Shown: positions 56,793-64,000 of the stretch, in pieces | Numbering within the stretch: the stretch's first letter is position 1 | How the letters are laid out: every line of letters starts with the position of its first letter | Origin: Variovorax sp. HW608 | GTDB lineage: Bacteria > Pseudomonadota > Gammaproteobacteria > Burkholderiales > Burkholderiaceae_C | Direction: 5' to 3' | Length of the DNA: 64,000 nt | Assembly: GCF_900090195.1 (NCBI RefSeq) | Contig: NZ_LT607803.1 | Span: 7,218,229-7,282,228, forward strand | Notes under the pieces: model-generated | What the model was told of the DNA's origin: nothing | Seen by the model: the letters and a program-made list of their open reading frames with translations, nothing else | Databases searched by the model: none | Position numbers and translations under genes: made by a program

Positions 56793-59700
56793 TCAGGCCG
56801 TTCTGGCGCGCGCCGCGTCCAGCAGTTGCAAGAGGCGCGCTTCGTCGCGCGCATCGATGGATGCATCGACCTTGCTGCCACCCGCCGCCAATTCCACGCG
56901 CACGGTGCGCGCGGGCGCGCTGGCGTCGTTCAAGGCCGGGCGCGTCACGTTCGCCCCGAGGGGCTGCACCAAGCCACCGCTTGCGAAGCCCTGCACACCG
57001 GCCAGCGTGCGGCCCGCCAAGGCCTGCGCGGGCGCGGCCAAGCTGTTGATGGCCTCGAAGAATCCCGCGCCGAAGCGCGCGACCGCGCTGCGGTTCACCA
57101 CGAACTCGCCGGGCGTGAGCATCGCGGGCACGGTGTCCGACTTCGCCAGCCCGCCGCGCGCGAGGAACTGGCCGTCCAGACTTTCCATGTAGTCGATCAG
57201 CTCGCGTTCGAGGTCTTTGCCATAAACCAGCGGTTGCGCCATCGCCGAACGCCATGTCTGCTTGATGCGTTCCAGGTTCTGGCGCTCGTTGCCGGTGAGC
57301 GTTTTGCGGCCGATGAAGCCCTCCAGCGCGCGCCGATCCTCCTGCGCCTGCTTGCCGTAGCTCTCCATCGTTTTCCAGCGCATGTCGAGGCTGACCGACG
57401 CACCGTAGTTCCATTCCAGCCAGCGCGAGTATTCGTCCATGCCCTGCAGGCCGAGGTCGATCATCTTCAAGGCCTCGACCGCGTCGCGGTTGCGTTTGGG
57501 CGTGCTGGTCTTGCCGTCCGGATCGGTGCCGATGGAGCCGATGCTGCCCAACGAGGCGACGCGTCCGCCGACCGCGAAGTGGGTGACACCTTTGGCAAGA
57601 CGCGCCAGCGCGCCGCTGCCGTACTTGCGCACCGCCGCCTTGCGGATGACGAAGGCTCCGGCATCGAGCGCGCGCGGCACGGTGTCGTGGTGGCCGGAAC
57701 CGGGCACGGTGCCGCCGGACAGACGCGGGAACGAGGGCAAGACCGCGCCGCCGTCGGCGAAGCGCCGCACGCCGCCGACCAGCCCGCCCGTGGCGTTGGT
57801 CTCCACCTTCGTCACGTAGATCGTGTGCGTGCTCGAGGTGTTCATCCCGTTCAGGCTCTGAATCTCGGCGCGCGCCGCATCGGCGTTGCTGTTGACCGCG
57901 TGGCGCGATTCGGTCTGGATGCGGTCGAGCGCGCGGATCATGCCGTCGACGTTGGTGATCGCCGCCTGCGCTTTCTCGGTCGCCACCTTCAACTCAAACT
58001 GCGCGTTCTGGTCGGCATAAGTCTTGAGCTTGTCCAGTGCCTCGCGCGCCTTGCCGACATCGGCATCGACCGGCAGCGTCTTGCCTTCCTTGAGCAGTTG
58101 CTCGTATTCCTTGAGCTTCTTCTCCGCCTCCTGCAAGTCGGCTTGGATCTGGAGCAAGTACTGCTTCTCGGCCAGCGCCTTGTCCAGATCGGCAATCGCC
58201 TGATCGAAGCGCGTGGTGTCCGCGCTCAAGGTCACCTTCAGGCCGTCACTGAGCTTGGCGCTGATCTCGGCGATCTTGGCTTGGGTCTGCGCCAGCGTCT
58301 GCGCGATCTGGTCGCGCGCGCTGGTGGCCGCCTGCGCCGCCGTGCGGTGCGCGTTGGCTTCGGCGTCGAGCGACTGGTTGAGGATGTCCTCGGACTGGCG
58401 GATGCGGTCGATGGCGTCAGCCACGCCTTGCTTGCCCTGCGCGGCCTGCGTATCGGCTTCGCGGGCTTTCTGGGCGGCGTCGGCGCGCAGTTGCGCCGCC
58501 TGCCGTTCCAGCGCGTCGGCCTGTGCATACTCCTCGCGCCGCCGCGCCTCACGCGCCTGCGATTCAAGTTGCGCTGCCTGCGTGACCGCCTGTTCGGACT
58601 GCTTGCGCGCTTCCTCGGCACGCTTGGCCTCGCTGGTCTGGCTGCTGGCGACCTGCGCGGCCATGTCCATTGCCTTCTGCGCGAGCTGGCGCGCGTGTTC
58701 CAGTTCGCCGTTGGCCAGCGCCTGCCGCGCCTGTTCCTGCATCTCCGCGATCTGGCGCTTGCGATCCTCGGTGGCCTCAAACTCCGTCATCCCCTGACGG
58801 CGGATGTCGCGGATGCGCTCCTCCGTCGTCATCGACAACTGGCGCTTGGCCTCCTCGATGCGCTGGATTTCCGCGAGATGCCGGTTGGCCTCGGCGTTGA
58901 GCGCGTCGATGTGCTGGCGGTATTCAGCCAGCGCCGTCGCCAGCGTCTGGCGCTTGGTGGCGAGGATGTCGTTCTCGACGCGCTGCACGTTGGCCGCGCG
59001 TTCGGCCTCCGTCTGCCCCTGCCGCGCCGCCGCGTCGCGCCGGGCCTGCGATTCCTGATCGATCAGGGTCAGGGTTTCGGTGGTGGCGTTGCGGCGCAGC
59101 GTCGCCTGCTGCGTCAGGGCTTCGGTGAGCAGCTGCGTGGACTGCGTGATCTTGGCGGTTTCGGACTGGCGCGTGAGTTCCAGTTCCGCCTTTTCCTGCT
59201 CGTAGCGGTTCTTCACCGCCAGCACTTGCTGCGACAGGCTGGCCTCGACCTGCGCGGTCAGCCCCTTGTAGGCTTCGGCCATCTTCGCGGTGGCGTCGCT
59301 GACCGTGGCCTGTGCCTTGCCGACCGACTGCTCGACCTCGCCCAGACGACCCTTCAGCTTTTCCAGCGCGGCGTGAACCGCCTCGATGCCGCGCCCGACC
59401 GCTTCCTGCGTGCCTTGCCGCACGGCTTCGAGCCGCTTGGCGATTTCCTCGGCGGCGGTCGCGGCGGAGTTCATCGCGCCCCGCGCCGCGTTCGCGCCTT
59501 CGGTGGCGTCGGCGTACATCTCGCCGAAGATGCGGTTCATCTCCGCGAGGCGTTCCTCGTGGCGCTTGGTGGCTTCGGCGATGGTGTCGGAGGTGAAGAC
59601 GGCGGCGAACACCTCCCACTGGAAGCGCAGGTGCTCAATGCCCTTCATCAGCACCTCGACCATGAAAATGCCCGCCTTGCGGACGATCTCGAATTTCTCC

Positions 59701-60833
59701 GACAGCCACGTGCCGATCTCCCAGCCGATGATGGCCGCGCCGAGGACGCCGAAGGCCACGCGCAGCTTGCCGACCGTGGCAATGGCGTTGGAGAGCGACA
59801 GATTCGCCGTTGCCCACGCCGCCGCCGTGGTGCTGGCAGCCGTCACCGCCGCTGCGCCCGCTGTCTGCCACGCGATGATGAGCGCCGGGATCAACCGGTA
59901 GACCAGCACCGCGAGGCCGACCTCGGCGATGCGCGTGAGCCACTTCATCACCGTGTCGAGGTTTTCCGCGAGCCACGTCAGCGCCTTCGCCAGCTTCTCG
60001 GTGAAGCCGGTGGATTCGTCGAGACGGCTGATCCATTGGCCGAAAGCATTGGACAGACGCGTGAAGGCTTGGCCGACGGTCTGCGGCAGTTGTGCGTATT
60101 CGCTGGCGAGCTTGTCCTTCTGGCTCATCAGCGCGTTGACCACCACGTCGGCGGTCAGCCGTCCTTCCTCGGCTAGCTTGCGCAGCCGACCGATGGGGGC
60201 GTTCAGGCCGTCGGCCAGCGCCTGCGCCAAGCGCGGGCTGTTCTCGACGACCGAGTTGAATTCCTCGCCGCGCAGCACGCCGGAGGCCAGTGCCTGCCCG
60301 AATTGCAGCAGGGACGACTGCGCTTCGGTCGCCGACGCACCCGACAGGCGCAACGCCTGCGAGATGCTTTCGGTGATGGTGAGCGCGTCCTTCTGCTCGC
60401 CGCCCAACATCCGCACCGCCTGCTGGAGCTTGCCGTAGAGGGTGGCGGTTTCCTGGATCGGCACGCCGATGCGCTGGGCGATGGCGAACAGTTCCTTCTG
60501 CGCGACCATGTACTCGCGCTGGCCTGCGGTGGCGAGCTTCAGGCGCGCGGACATCATGTTCCACGCATCGGCGATCTGGACGATCTCCTGCACCTTGCCT
60601 GCCGCCCAGTTGATGGTCAGGAAGGCCAGCACTTGCGTCTTGGCCTTGGAGATCTGATCGCCGAAGGCCGACACCCCGGCCTTGACCTCAGCCATCCCGG
60701 CGGCGGCCTTGTCGCCTGCGGTCTTGGCGCTGGACGACAGCTCGCCCAGGCTGCGCTCGGCGGAAGTGATGGCGCGCTTGAGCCCCTCGTCCGCGCCTTC
60801 CAGCGCGACGAGCACGGAAATCCGGTTCGCCAT
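56793..60833 (-). CDS. phage tape measure protein
   Basis: 1346 residues from the ATG at 60833 (MANRISVLVALEGADEGLKRAITSAERSLGELS). The long coiled-coil sections and the tape measure block IQETATLYGKLQQAVRMLGGEQKDALTITESISQALRLSGASATEAQSSLLQ, with the hydrophobic stretch VLVYRLIPALIIAWQTAGAAA, are typical. Later it is dominated by Ala/Gln/Glu/Arg helices, then a globular end. The gene length sets tail length. A longer open frame to 61220 is not coding upstream of the ATG. Confidence 0.92.
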   Translation of the reverse strand: MANRISVLVALEGADEGLKRAITSAERSLGELSSSAKTAGDKAAAGMAEVKAGVSAFGDQISKAKTQVLAFLTINWAAGKVQEIVQIADAWNMMSARLKLATAGQREYMVAQKELFAIAQRIGVPIQETATLYGKLQQAVRMLGGEQKDALTITESISQALRLSGASATEAQSSLLQFGQALASGVLRGEEFNSVVENSPRLAQALADGLNAPIGRLRKLAEEGRLTADVVVNALMSQKDKLASEYAQLPQTVGQAFTRLSNAFGQWISRLDESTGFTEKLAKALTWLAENLDTVMKWLTRIAEVGLAVLVYRLIPALIIAWQTAGAAAVTAASTTAAAWATANLSLSNAIATVGKLRVAFGVLGAAIIGWEIGTWLSEKFEIVRKAGIFMVEVLMKGIEHLRFQWEVFAAVFTSDTIAEATKRHEERLAEMNRIFGEMYADATEGANAARGAMNSAATAAEEIAKRLEAVRQGTQEAVGRGIEAVHAALEKLKGRLGEVEQSVGKAQATVSDATAKMAEAYKGLTAQVEASLSQQVLAVKNRYEQEKAELELTRQSETAKITQSTQLLTEALTQQATLRRNATTETLTLIDQESQARRDAAARQGQTEAERAANVQRVENDILATKRQTLATALAEYRQHIDALNAEANRHLAEIQRIEEAKRQLSMTTEERIRDIRRQGMTEFEATEDRKRQIAEMQEQARQALANGELEHARQLAQKAMDMAAQVASSQTSEAKRAEEARKQSEQAVTQAAQLESQAREARRREEYAQADALERQAAQLRADAAQKAREADTQAAQGKQGVADAIDRIRQSEDILNQSLDAEANAHRTAAQAATSARDQIAQTLAQTQAKIAEISAKLSDGLKVTLSADTTRFDQAIADLDKALAEKQYLLQIQADLQEAEKKLKEYEQLLKEGKTLPVDADVGKAREALDKLKTYADQNAQFELKVATEKAQAAITNVDGMIRALDRIQTESRHAVNSNADAARAEIQSLNGMNTSSTHTIYVTKVETNATGGLVGGVRRFADGGAVLPSFPRLSGGTVPGSGHHDTVPRALDAGAFVIRKAAVRKYGSGALARLAKGVTHFAVGGRVASLGSIGSIGTDPDGKTSTPKRNRDAVEALKMIDLGLQGMDEYSRWLEWNYGASVSLDMRWKTMESYGKQAQEDRRALEGFIGRKTLTGNERQNLERIKQTWRSAMAQPLVYGKDLERELIDYMESLDGQFLARGGLAKSDTVPAMLTPGEFVVNRSAVARFGAGFFEAINSLAAPAQALAGRTLAGVQGFASGGLVQPLGANVTRPALNDASAPARTVRVELAAGGSKVDASIDARDEARLLQLLDAARARTA

Positions 60834-60835
60834 GA

Positions 60836-61480
60836 TCAGTCCACCACGCGAAGCTGCTTTTCGATGGACGCCGTCAGGCGCGGGATGCGGCCCGCGACCA
60901 GTCGTTCGACGTCGAGCCGCTTCTTCAAGACCACGCGCGGCACCAGCACGGCGATGGGCACGTCCGCGCCGCGTTTGATGCGCTTGACGCCCTCGGCCTT
61001 GCGGTAGCGGCGCTTGAAGCCGGAGAGCACGCGGTCGTGTTCTGCGATGTTCTCGGCCATCAGCACGATGTTCCCCTTTGCGTTCTTGATGAAATAGGCA
61101 TTGCCGCCGCGCATCAGCTCGGCGATCTGCGCCTTGAAGCGTTTGCGGCCCACGCGACCGTGCAGCGGAATCAGCATCCGGCCCGCGATCTGGCCGCCGT
61201 GTTCGTGGATGCCCGACCACGGGATGCGCGAGCCGACGTAGAGCGCGGGCAGCCGGTTCTTGTCCTTGTCGAGCACCTTCGCGGTGAAGCCCTTGACGAA
61301 GGACTTCTTGACCACCGCCATCTGACCCGCGACGTGGCTGCGCACGTTCTGCTTCAGGTCGGCAGCCTCACTGGCGATGCCGCGCACGACCGCCTTCTTG
61401 ACCTTCTCGCGGAACTCGCCGCCCCAACGGCGCAACTGCGCCTGCGCGGCCTGGCTATCGATGCGAACCGAGATGCGCAC
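60836..61480 (-). CDS. DUF6441 minor tail protein
   Basis: 214 residues: MRISVRIDSQAAQAQLRRWGGEFREKVKKAVVRGIASEAADLKQNVR, then WSGIHEHGGQIAGRMLIPLHG, and a basic end. These fit the DUF6441 family found next to tape measure genes. The start region is overlapped by the frameshifted chaperone end (61455), as usual in tail operons. Confidence 0.8.
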   Translation of the reverse strand: MRISVRIDSQAAQAQLRRWGGEFREKVKKAVVRGIASEAADLKQNVRSHVAGQMAVVKKSFVKGFTAKVLDKDKNRLPALYVGSRIPWSGIHEHGGQIAGRMLIPLHGRVGRKRFKAQIAELMRGGNAYFIKNAKGNIVLMAENIAEHDRVLSGFKRRYRKAEGVKRIKRGADVPIAVLVPRVVLKKRLDVERLVAGRIPRLTASIEKQLRVVD

Positions 61481-62050
61481 GGTCTTGGAGCCTGTCGAGG
61501 GTCTGGTCGAGGCGGCGCGAATCGCCGCGCGTGCCGATGGCGATCAGCGAGAGCAGCCGCGCATCGCATGCGGCGTCCTCCCGCATCGTGGCGGCCGCGA
61601 AACCGCGCAACTGCGCCAGCGTGTAGTCCAGGATGTCCGGCAGCCGGTGGCCGTGGGCGATCAGGTGCTGGACGGCGTCGAACCAGCCACCACGGTCGCG
61701 CTCGTCCGCGCGATCAGGCCGTCGAGGCGTGGCATCACCGTCCGGGTAAAAAAATCCGCGTTCACCTCGATCACCTTGGCCGCGAGCAGGATGGCCTCGT
61801 CGGCGTCGAGCGCATCGACCCACGCGCGCGGCTTGCCGATGGCAATCGACACCGCCGACAGCAGGTCGTCGCCGCGCTCGCCGAACAGCGCGAGCCAGTC
61901 GATGCGGTCGCGGCCGATCTGCTGCATCACCGGCGTGATGGCGCGCAGGAAAGCGGGCATCTGCCCGACCTTCAGCGGTTTGATGGCGACGGTTTCACCC
62001 GCGAGCGTGATCTCGAAGGCTTGCGGAACGAGCTTGTCCAGATCACTCAT
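61455..62050 (-). CDS. tail assembly chaperone fusion (GT) by -1 frameshift
   Basis: The unshifted reading gives the 129-residue G-like protein at 61661-62050. A -1 shift at the seven-T site (61748-61754) continues in the other frame as FFYPDGDATPRRP, then GGWFDAVQHLIAHGHRLPDILDYTLAQLRGFAAATM, to a stop at 61455. The continuation has normal protein composition and its own conserved helices, which supports translation. The fusion is about 198 residues, as in lambda gpGT. The frameshift is inferred from the slippery site and the open -1 frame. Confidence 0.72.
61661..62050 (-). CDS. tail assembly chaperone G
   Basis: 129 residues: MSDLDKLVPQAFEITLAGETVAIKPLKVGQMPAFLRAITPVMQQI, then LLSAVSIAIGKPRAWVDALDADEAILLAAKVIEVNADFFTR. 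This resembles small tail-assembly chaperones made from the unshifted frame. Sits between the tail tube and the tape measure, where G and GT are found in siphophages. Confidence 0.8.
   Translation of the reverse strand: MSDLDKLVPQAFEITLAGETVAIKPLKVGQMPAFLRAITPVMQQIGRDRIDWLALFGERGDDLLSAVSIAIGKPRAWVDALDADEAILLAAKVIEVNADFFTRTVMPRLDGLIARTSATVVAGSTPSST
61748..61754 (-). other. seven-T slippery site for -1 frameshift
   Basis: On the minus strand the mRNA reads GAT TTT TTT ACC in the G frame. A slip back by one base at the U run gives TTT TTT TAC and enters the T frame. The next stop of the G frame lies about 90 bases on. It matches the lambda-type gpG/gpGT arrangement. Confidence 0.7.
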
Positions 62051-62066
62051 GGTTGCCTCACGTCAT

Positions 62067-62819
62067 TCACAGCTGGACGATGCGGCCGAACTGGCCCAGC
62101 ACCGCGTCGTAGGGTTTGGTGGTGTCGGCCAGCAGCGAGCCTTCCAGCTCGAACTTGTTGTATTCGTCCGAGATGAAGGAGATTTCCTTCAGCGGATCGA
62201 AGGCCACGCGGTACAGCTCGACCAGCACCTTCGCGTTGCCCTGCGCGGTGTTGATGCCTTCCAGCCGCAAATACCGCTCCGGCACCGACTGCGTGAAGAT
62301 GCCGATCTCGGTGGCCGCGCCGTAGGTGTAGGCGGCCTTGAACGGCCCTGTGAAGCCGGTGACATCCAGAAATTGGAGAGCACCGAAGTCGGTGTCCACC
62401 GTGTAGTGCGTGCCTGCGGTCAGCGTCGCGGGCGTGCCCGCCGAATCGGTGACCACCACCGCCGACACCTTCGGGTGCGCGAGGAAGTAGCGGTCGCCCA
62501 CGACCGGCGTCGCCCCGCCGATGGTTTCGGCGGTCACCGAGCCGGTGGTGCCGGTGATGTGGTTGCCGTACAGGGCGAGTGCGAGGTTTTCCTTCGTGAA
62601 CTCCTCGATGGTGAGGTTCACGGTGGCCGATTTCTGCTTGACCATCCGGTGGTCGAGCGACCGCTGGCCGGTCTGGCTCTCGAAGTGCTCCAGCACTTCG
62701 GTCTTGAGCGAGAGCTTCAGCTCGGCGACGTTGCCGGGAGAGCGCACTTCGATGGGAAGACCGGCTTCGTCGCGCTTGCCGAGGAAGACACGGCCCTGAA
62801 AACTGGCGTAGGTGCTCAT
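62067..62819 (-). CDS. phage tail tube (major tail) protein
   Basis: 250 residues starting MSTYASFQGRVFLGKRDEAGLPIEVRSPGNVAELKLSL. Beta-rich, with SATVNLTIEEFTKENLALALYGN and AYTYGAATEIGIFTQSV. Position upstream of the chaperones and downstream of the head-tail genes fits the tail tube. Its start overlaps the small gene before it (ATGA). Confidence 0.85.
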   Translation of the reverse strand: MSTYASFQGRVFLGKRDEAGLPIEVRSPGNVAELKLSLKTEVLEHFESQTGQRSLDHRMVKQKSATVNLTIEEFTKENLALALYGNHITGTTGSVTAETIGGATPVVGDRYFLAHPKVSAVVVTDSAGTPATLTAGTHYTVDTDFGALQFLDVTGFTGPFKAAYTYGAATEIGIFTQSVPERYLRLEGINTAQGNAKVLVELYRVAFDPLKEISFISDEYNKFELEGSLLADTTKPYDAVLGQFGRIVQL

Positions 62820-63034
62820 GATTTGGATTCCTTGCGTTGGGTGGTTTTGGGTTCGACAGGCGTGCCGTCACCTTCCGATTGCGGCGCGAGGGCGGGCTGG
62901 GGCTGGCGGTCGTGGCGCGCGATGCCGTTGGCGATGAGCCAGTCGGCGGTGCCGCTGTTCACGTCGAGCCGCTCGCCCGCCTTGAAGGGTTTGCCCGCGT
63001 GGGTGTGCGGGCGGGTCAAGACGATGGAGGTCAT
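62816..63034 (-). CDS. small phage protein before the tail tube
   Basis: 72 residues: MTSIVLTRPHTHAGKPFKAGERLDVNSGTADWLIANGIA, then a Gln/Pro-rich tail. It overlaps the tail tube start by ATGA. It resembles the small accessory proteins with a single KPF..GE..V motif common in this place in phages. Function unknown. Confidence 0.75.
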   Translation of the reverse strand: MTSIVLTRPHTHAGKPFKAGERLDVNSGTADWLIANGIARHDRQPQPALAPQSEGDGTPVEPKTTQRKESKS

Positions 63035-63039
63035 GGGTC

Positions 63040-63486
63040 TCATCCGTTGGTTGAAAGATCGGTGTCGAGCGTCCGGTAGGTGATCGCGTAGCGCGCCGGG
63101 ATCGAGGCAGCCACCGCGTCTGCGTCCTCGACGTCCCACTCGCAGTCCTGCTCGCGGATGCCGAGGCACAAGCCGCCCAGATTCCCGTCGGCCAGCAGCG
63201 CGGCGTGCGCTGCGGTGAGCAGCCGGTCGGCCTCGGTTTCAGGGATCGCGGGCGGCACCGCGCGCGCCAGCGCCACGAGGCGCACGGTCAACACGCGCGT
63301 GACGCGGTCGTTGGCGCGCTCGGTGATGGCGTCGGATTCGGGGAACACCACCAGCGCCGGGGATTGCTCCCGGCTGATGGCCACCGTGGGCGAACGGTGC
63401 AGCGTGGCTCCGAGCGATTCCACCGGCGTGCGGACAGCATCGAGCACCGCGAGCAGAATCCGCTCGCGGATCGAGTTGGCGGCCAT
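63040..63486 (-). CDS. phage tail terminator-like protein
   Basis: 148 residues: MAANSIRERILLAVLDAVRTPVESLGATLHRSPTVAISREQSPALVVFPESD. The middle has VTRVLTVRLVALARAVPP and the end has DVEDADAVAASIPARYAITYRT, the tail terminator/minor tail fold. Lies between the head-tail joining and tail tube genes, where gpU-type proteins are found. Confidence 0.8.
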   Translation of the reverse strand: MAANSIRERILLAVLDAVRTPVESLGATLHRSPTVAISREQSPALVVFPESDAITERANDRVTRVLTVRLVALARAVPPAIPETEADRLLTAAHAALLADGNLGGLCLGIREQDCEWDVEDADAVAASIPARYAITYRTLDTDLSTNG

Positions 63487-63490
63487 AGCG

Positions 63491-63793
63491 TCAGCGCCTC
63501 GTCAGCTTGGCGCGCATCTCCGAGCCGTCACCCACGGCCCGGACATCGCGCACCTGATAGGCCACGCCATTGATCTCCACCGAGTCACGCGCGGCAAGGC
63601 CCACGAACACCGACGCCGGATACGTGATCGCGTGATCGGTGTTCAGGGCCAAGCCGTCGAGCACGGTGTCGTCGGGTGCTCCGAACCCGACCCGTGCCTC
63701 CTGCGGCGCGACACCGCCGGAGGGTTGCCAGATGCAATCCTTCAGCAGGCCCACGTTCGACGCGGCCTCGTAGATCTGCTCGACGATGCCCAT
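63491..63793 (-). CDS. phage head-tail joining protein
   Basis: 100 residues from the ATG at 63793 (MGIVEQIYEAASNVGLLKDCIWQPSGGVAPQEARVGFGAPD). The end VEINGVAYQVRDVRAVGDGSEMRAKLTRR is the common head-tail joining signature (YxVRxVxxxGDG). Its ATG overlaps the capsid stop (TGATG). Next in the operon are the tail genes. Confidence 0.83.
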   Translation of the reverse strand: MGIVEQIYEAASNVGLLKDCIWQPSGGVAPQEARVGFGAPDDTVLDGLALNTDHAITYPASVFVGLAARDSVEINGVAYQVRDVRAVGDGSEMRAKLTRR

Positions 63794-64000
63794 CACGCCA
63801 CCGTCAGCTTCACCAGCACACCGGGGCGATGGCACATCGGCAGCGGGTTGGACTGCGTGTGCAAATCGGTGCCACGGTCGAACTTGCGGGGCTCCTGCTT
63901 CGCATACAGCGGCTGGCCGACCGTGTTGACGGTTTCGTTGAAGTCCGCCGGGGCGAAGTAGGTGCCGAAGGTGTCGATGGTGCCCAGCGGGAAGGCGTGC
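63793..64000 (-). CDS. major capsid protein (E-type), C-terminus, cut by the edge
   Basis: The frame runs off the right edge. The visible C-terminal 68 residues read HAFPLGTIDTFGTYFAPADFNETVNTVGQPLYAKQEPRKFDRGT, then SNPLPMCHRPGVLVKLTVA. The motif YAK..P..FDRG..LHTQSNPLPMC.RP is that of the phage E-type major capsid family. It places the packaging and head genes beyond the right edge. Confidence 0.8.
   Translation of the reverse strand, partial: HAFPLGTIDTFGTYFAPADFNETVNTVGQPLYAKQEPRKFDRGTDLHTQSNPLPMCHRPGVLVKLTVA

Larger units (their letters stand above)
46605..64000 (-). mobile_element. siphovirus-like prophage, late structural and lysis region
   Basis: A consistent minus-strand gene order from capsid through tail tube, chaperones, tape measure, tail tip, holin and lysozyme, with small gaps and many ATGA overlaps. 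It is cut by the right edge. No integrase or early genes of it are seen in this window. Confidence 0.85.

Noticed and set aside
56328..60176. 1282-codon plus-strand open frame opposite the tape measure gene
   Set aside because: Antisense to a clear tape measure protein; its composition is typical of a GC-rich shadow frame.

Overview
The window is about 64 kb of high-GC DNA with dense, mostly operonic genes. Gene content (hemE next to priA, an AmtB transporter, PldA, a Rep helicase) and a Comamonadaceae-like intergenic hairpin suggest a betaproteobacterium of the Burkholderiales, perhaps a Comamonadaceae relative. That placement is inferred from content and style, not from a marker tree.

Left part, 1-24.5 kb, is ordinary chromosome. 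It holds a truncated PAS sensor, a DUF1266 protein, a histidine phosphatase, CutA, a GlsB-type membrane protein, a PEBP-family protein, a creatininase, a sorbosone-dehydrogenase-like lipoprotein and an AlaX editing protein. A DsbD reductase, a secreted redoxin, hemE, priA, a Clp-fold secreted protein, rep, pldA, amtB and a repeat-free lipoprotein follow. An intact IS1634-group element (14889-16896) sits between the Clp-fold gene and rep. amtB has a clear sigma-54 promoter. The chromosome part ends with a J-domain gene broken by a one-base frameshift and a probable structured small RNA on the minus strand (about 24512-24629).

Middle part, 24.7-46.6 kb, is a defence island. An AbiEi/AbiEii toxin-antitoxin pair comes first. 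Next is a mobility cassette (small Cys-rich protein, large serine recombinase, two ParB-like proteins with overlapping start and stop codons). Then comes a BrxR/CapW-like WYL regulator with a clean sigma-70 promoter, a 68-residue protein, and a long same-strand gene train. The train encodes an SNF2-type helicase with a DUF3883 tail, a HEPN protein with eight CxxC pairs, a DUF1156 DNA methyltransferase, a DUF499 ATPase, a TIR protein, a SLATT membrane protein, a CD-NTase (SMODS) and a TcmP protein. TcmP converges with an XRE regulator and a DUF5131 protein on the other strand. The helicase-methyltransferase-ATPase core resembles a proposed defence type (Hma, by memory). What stands out is that one train also carries three effector-like modules: HEPN, TIR, and SLATT plus CD-NTase.

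Right part, 46.6-64 kb, is the late region of a siphovirus-like prophage, all on the minus strand. From the right edge it runs: major capsid protein (cut by the edge), head-tail joining, tail terminator, tail tube, tail chaperones with a T7 slippery site for a -1 frameshift, a DUF6441 protein, tape measure, several large tail-tip proteins, a DUF6127 protein, a 3-TM holin and a GH24 lysozyme. The prophage early and integration genes are not in this window, so it cannot be decided here whether the defence island is prophage cargo or a separate element next to it.
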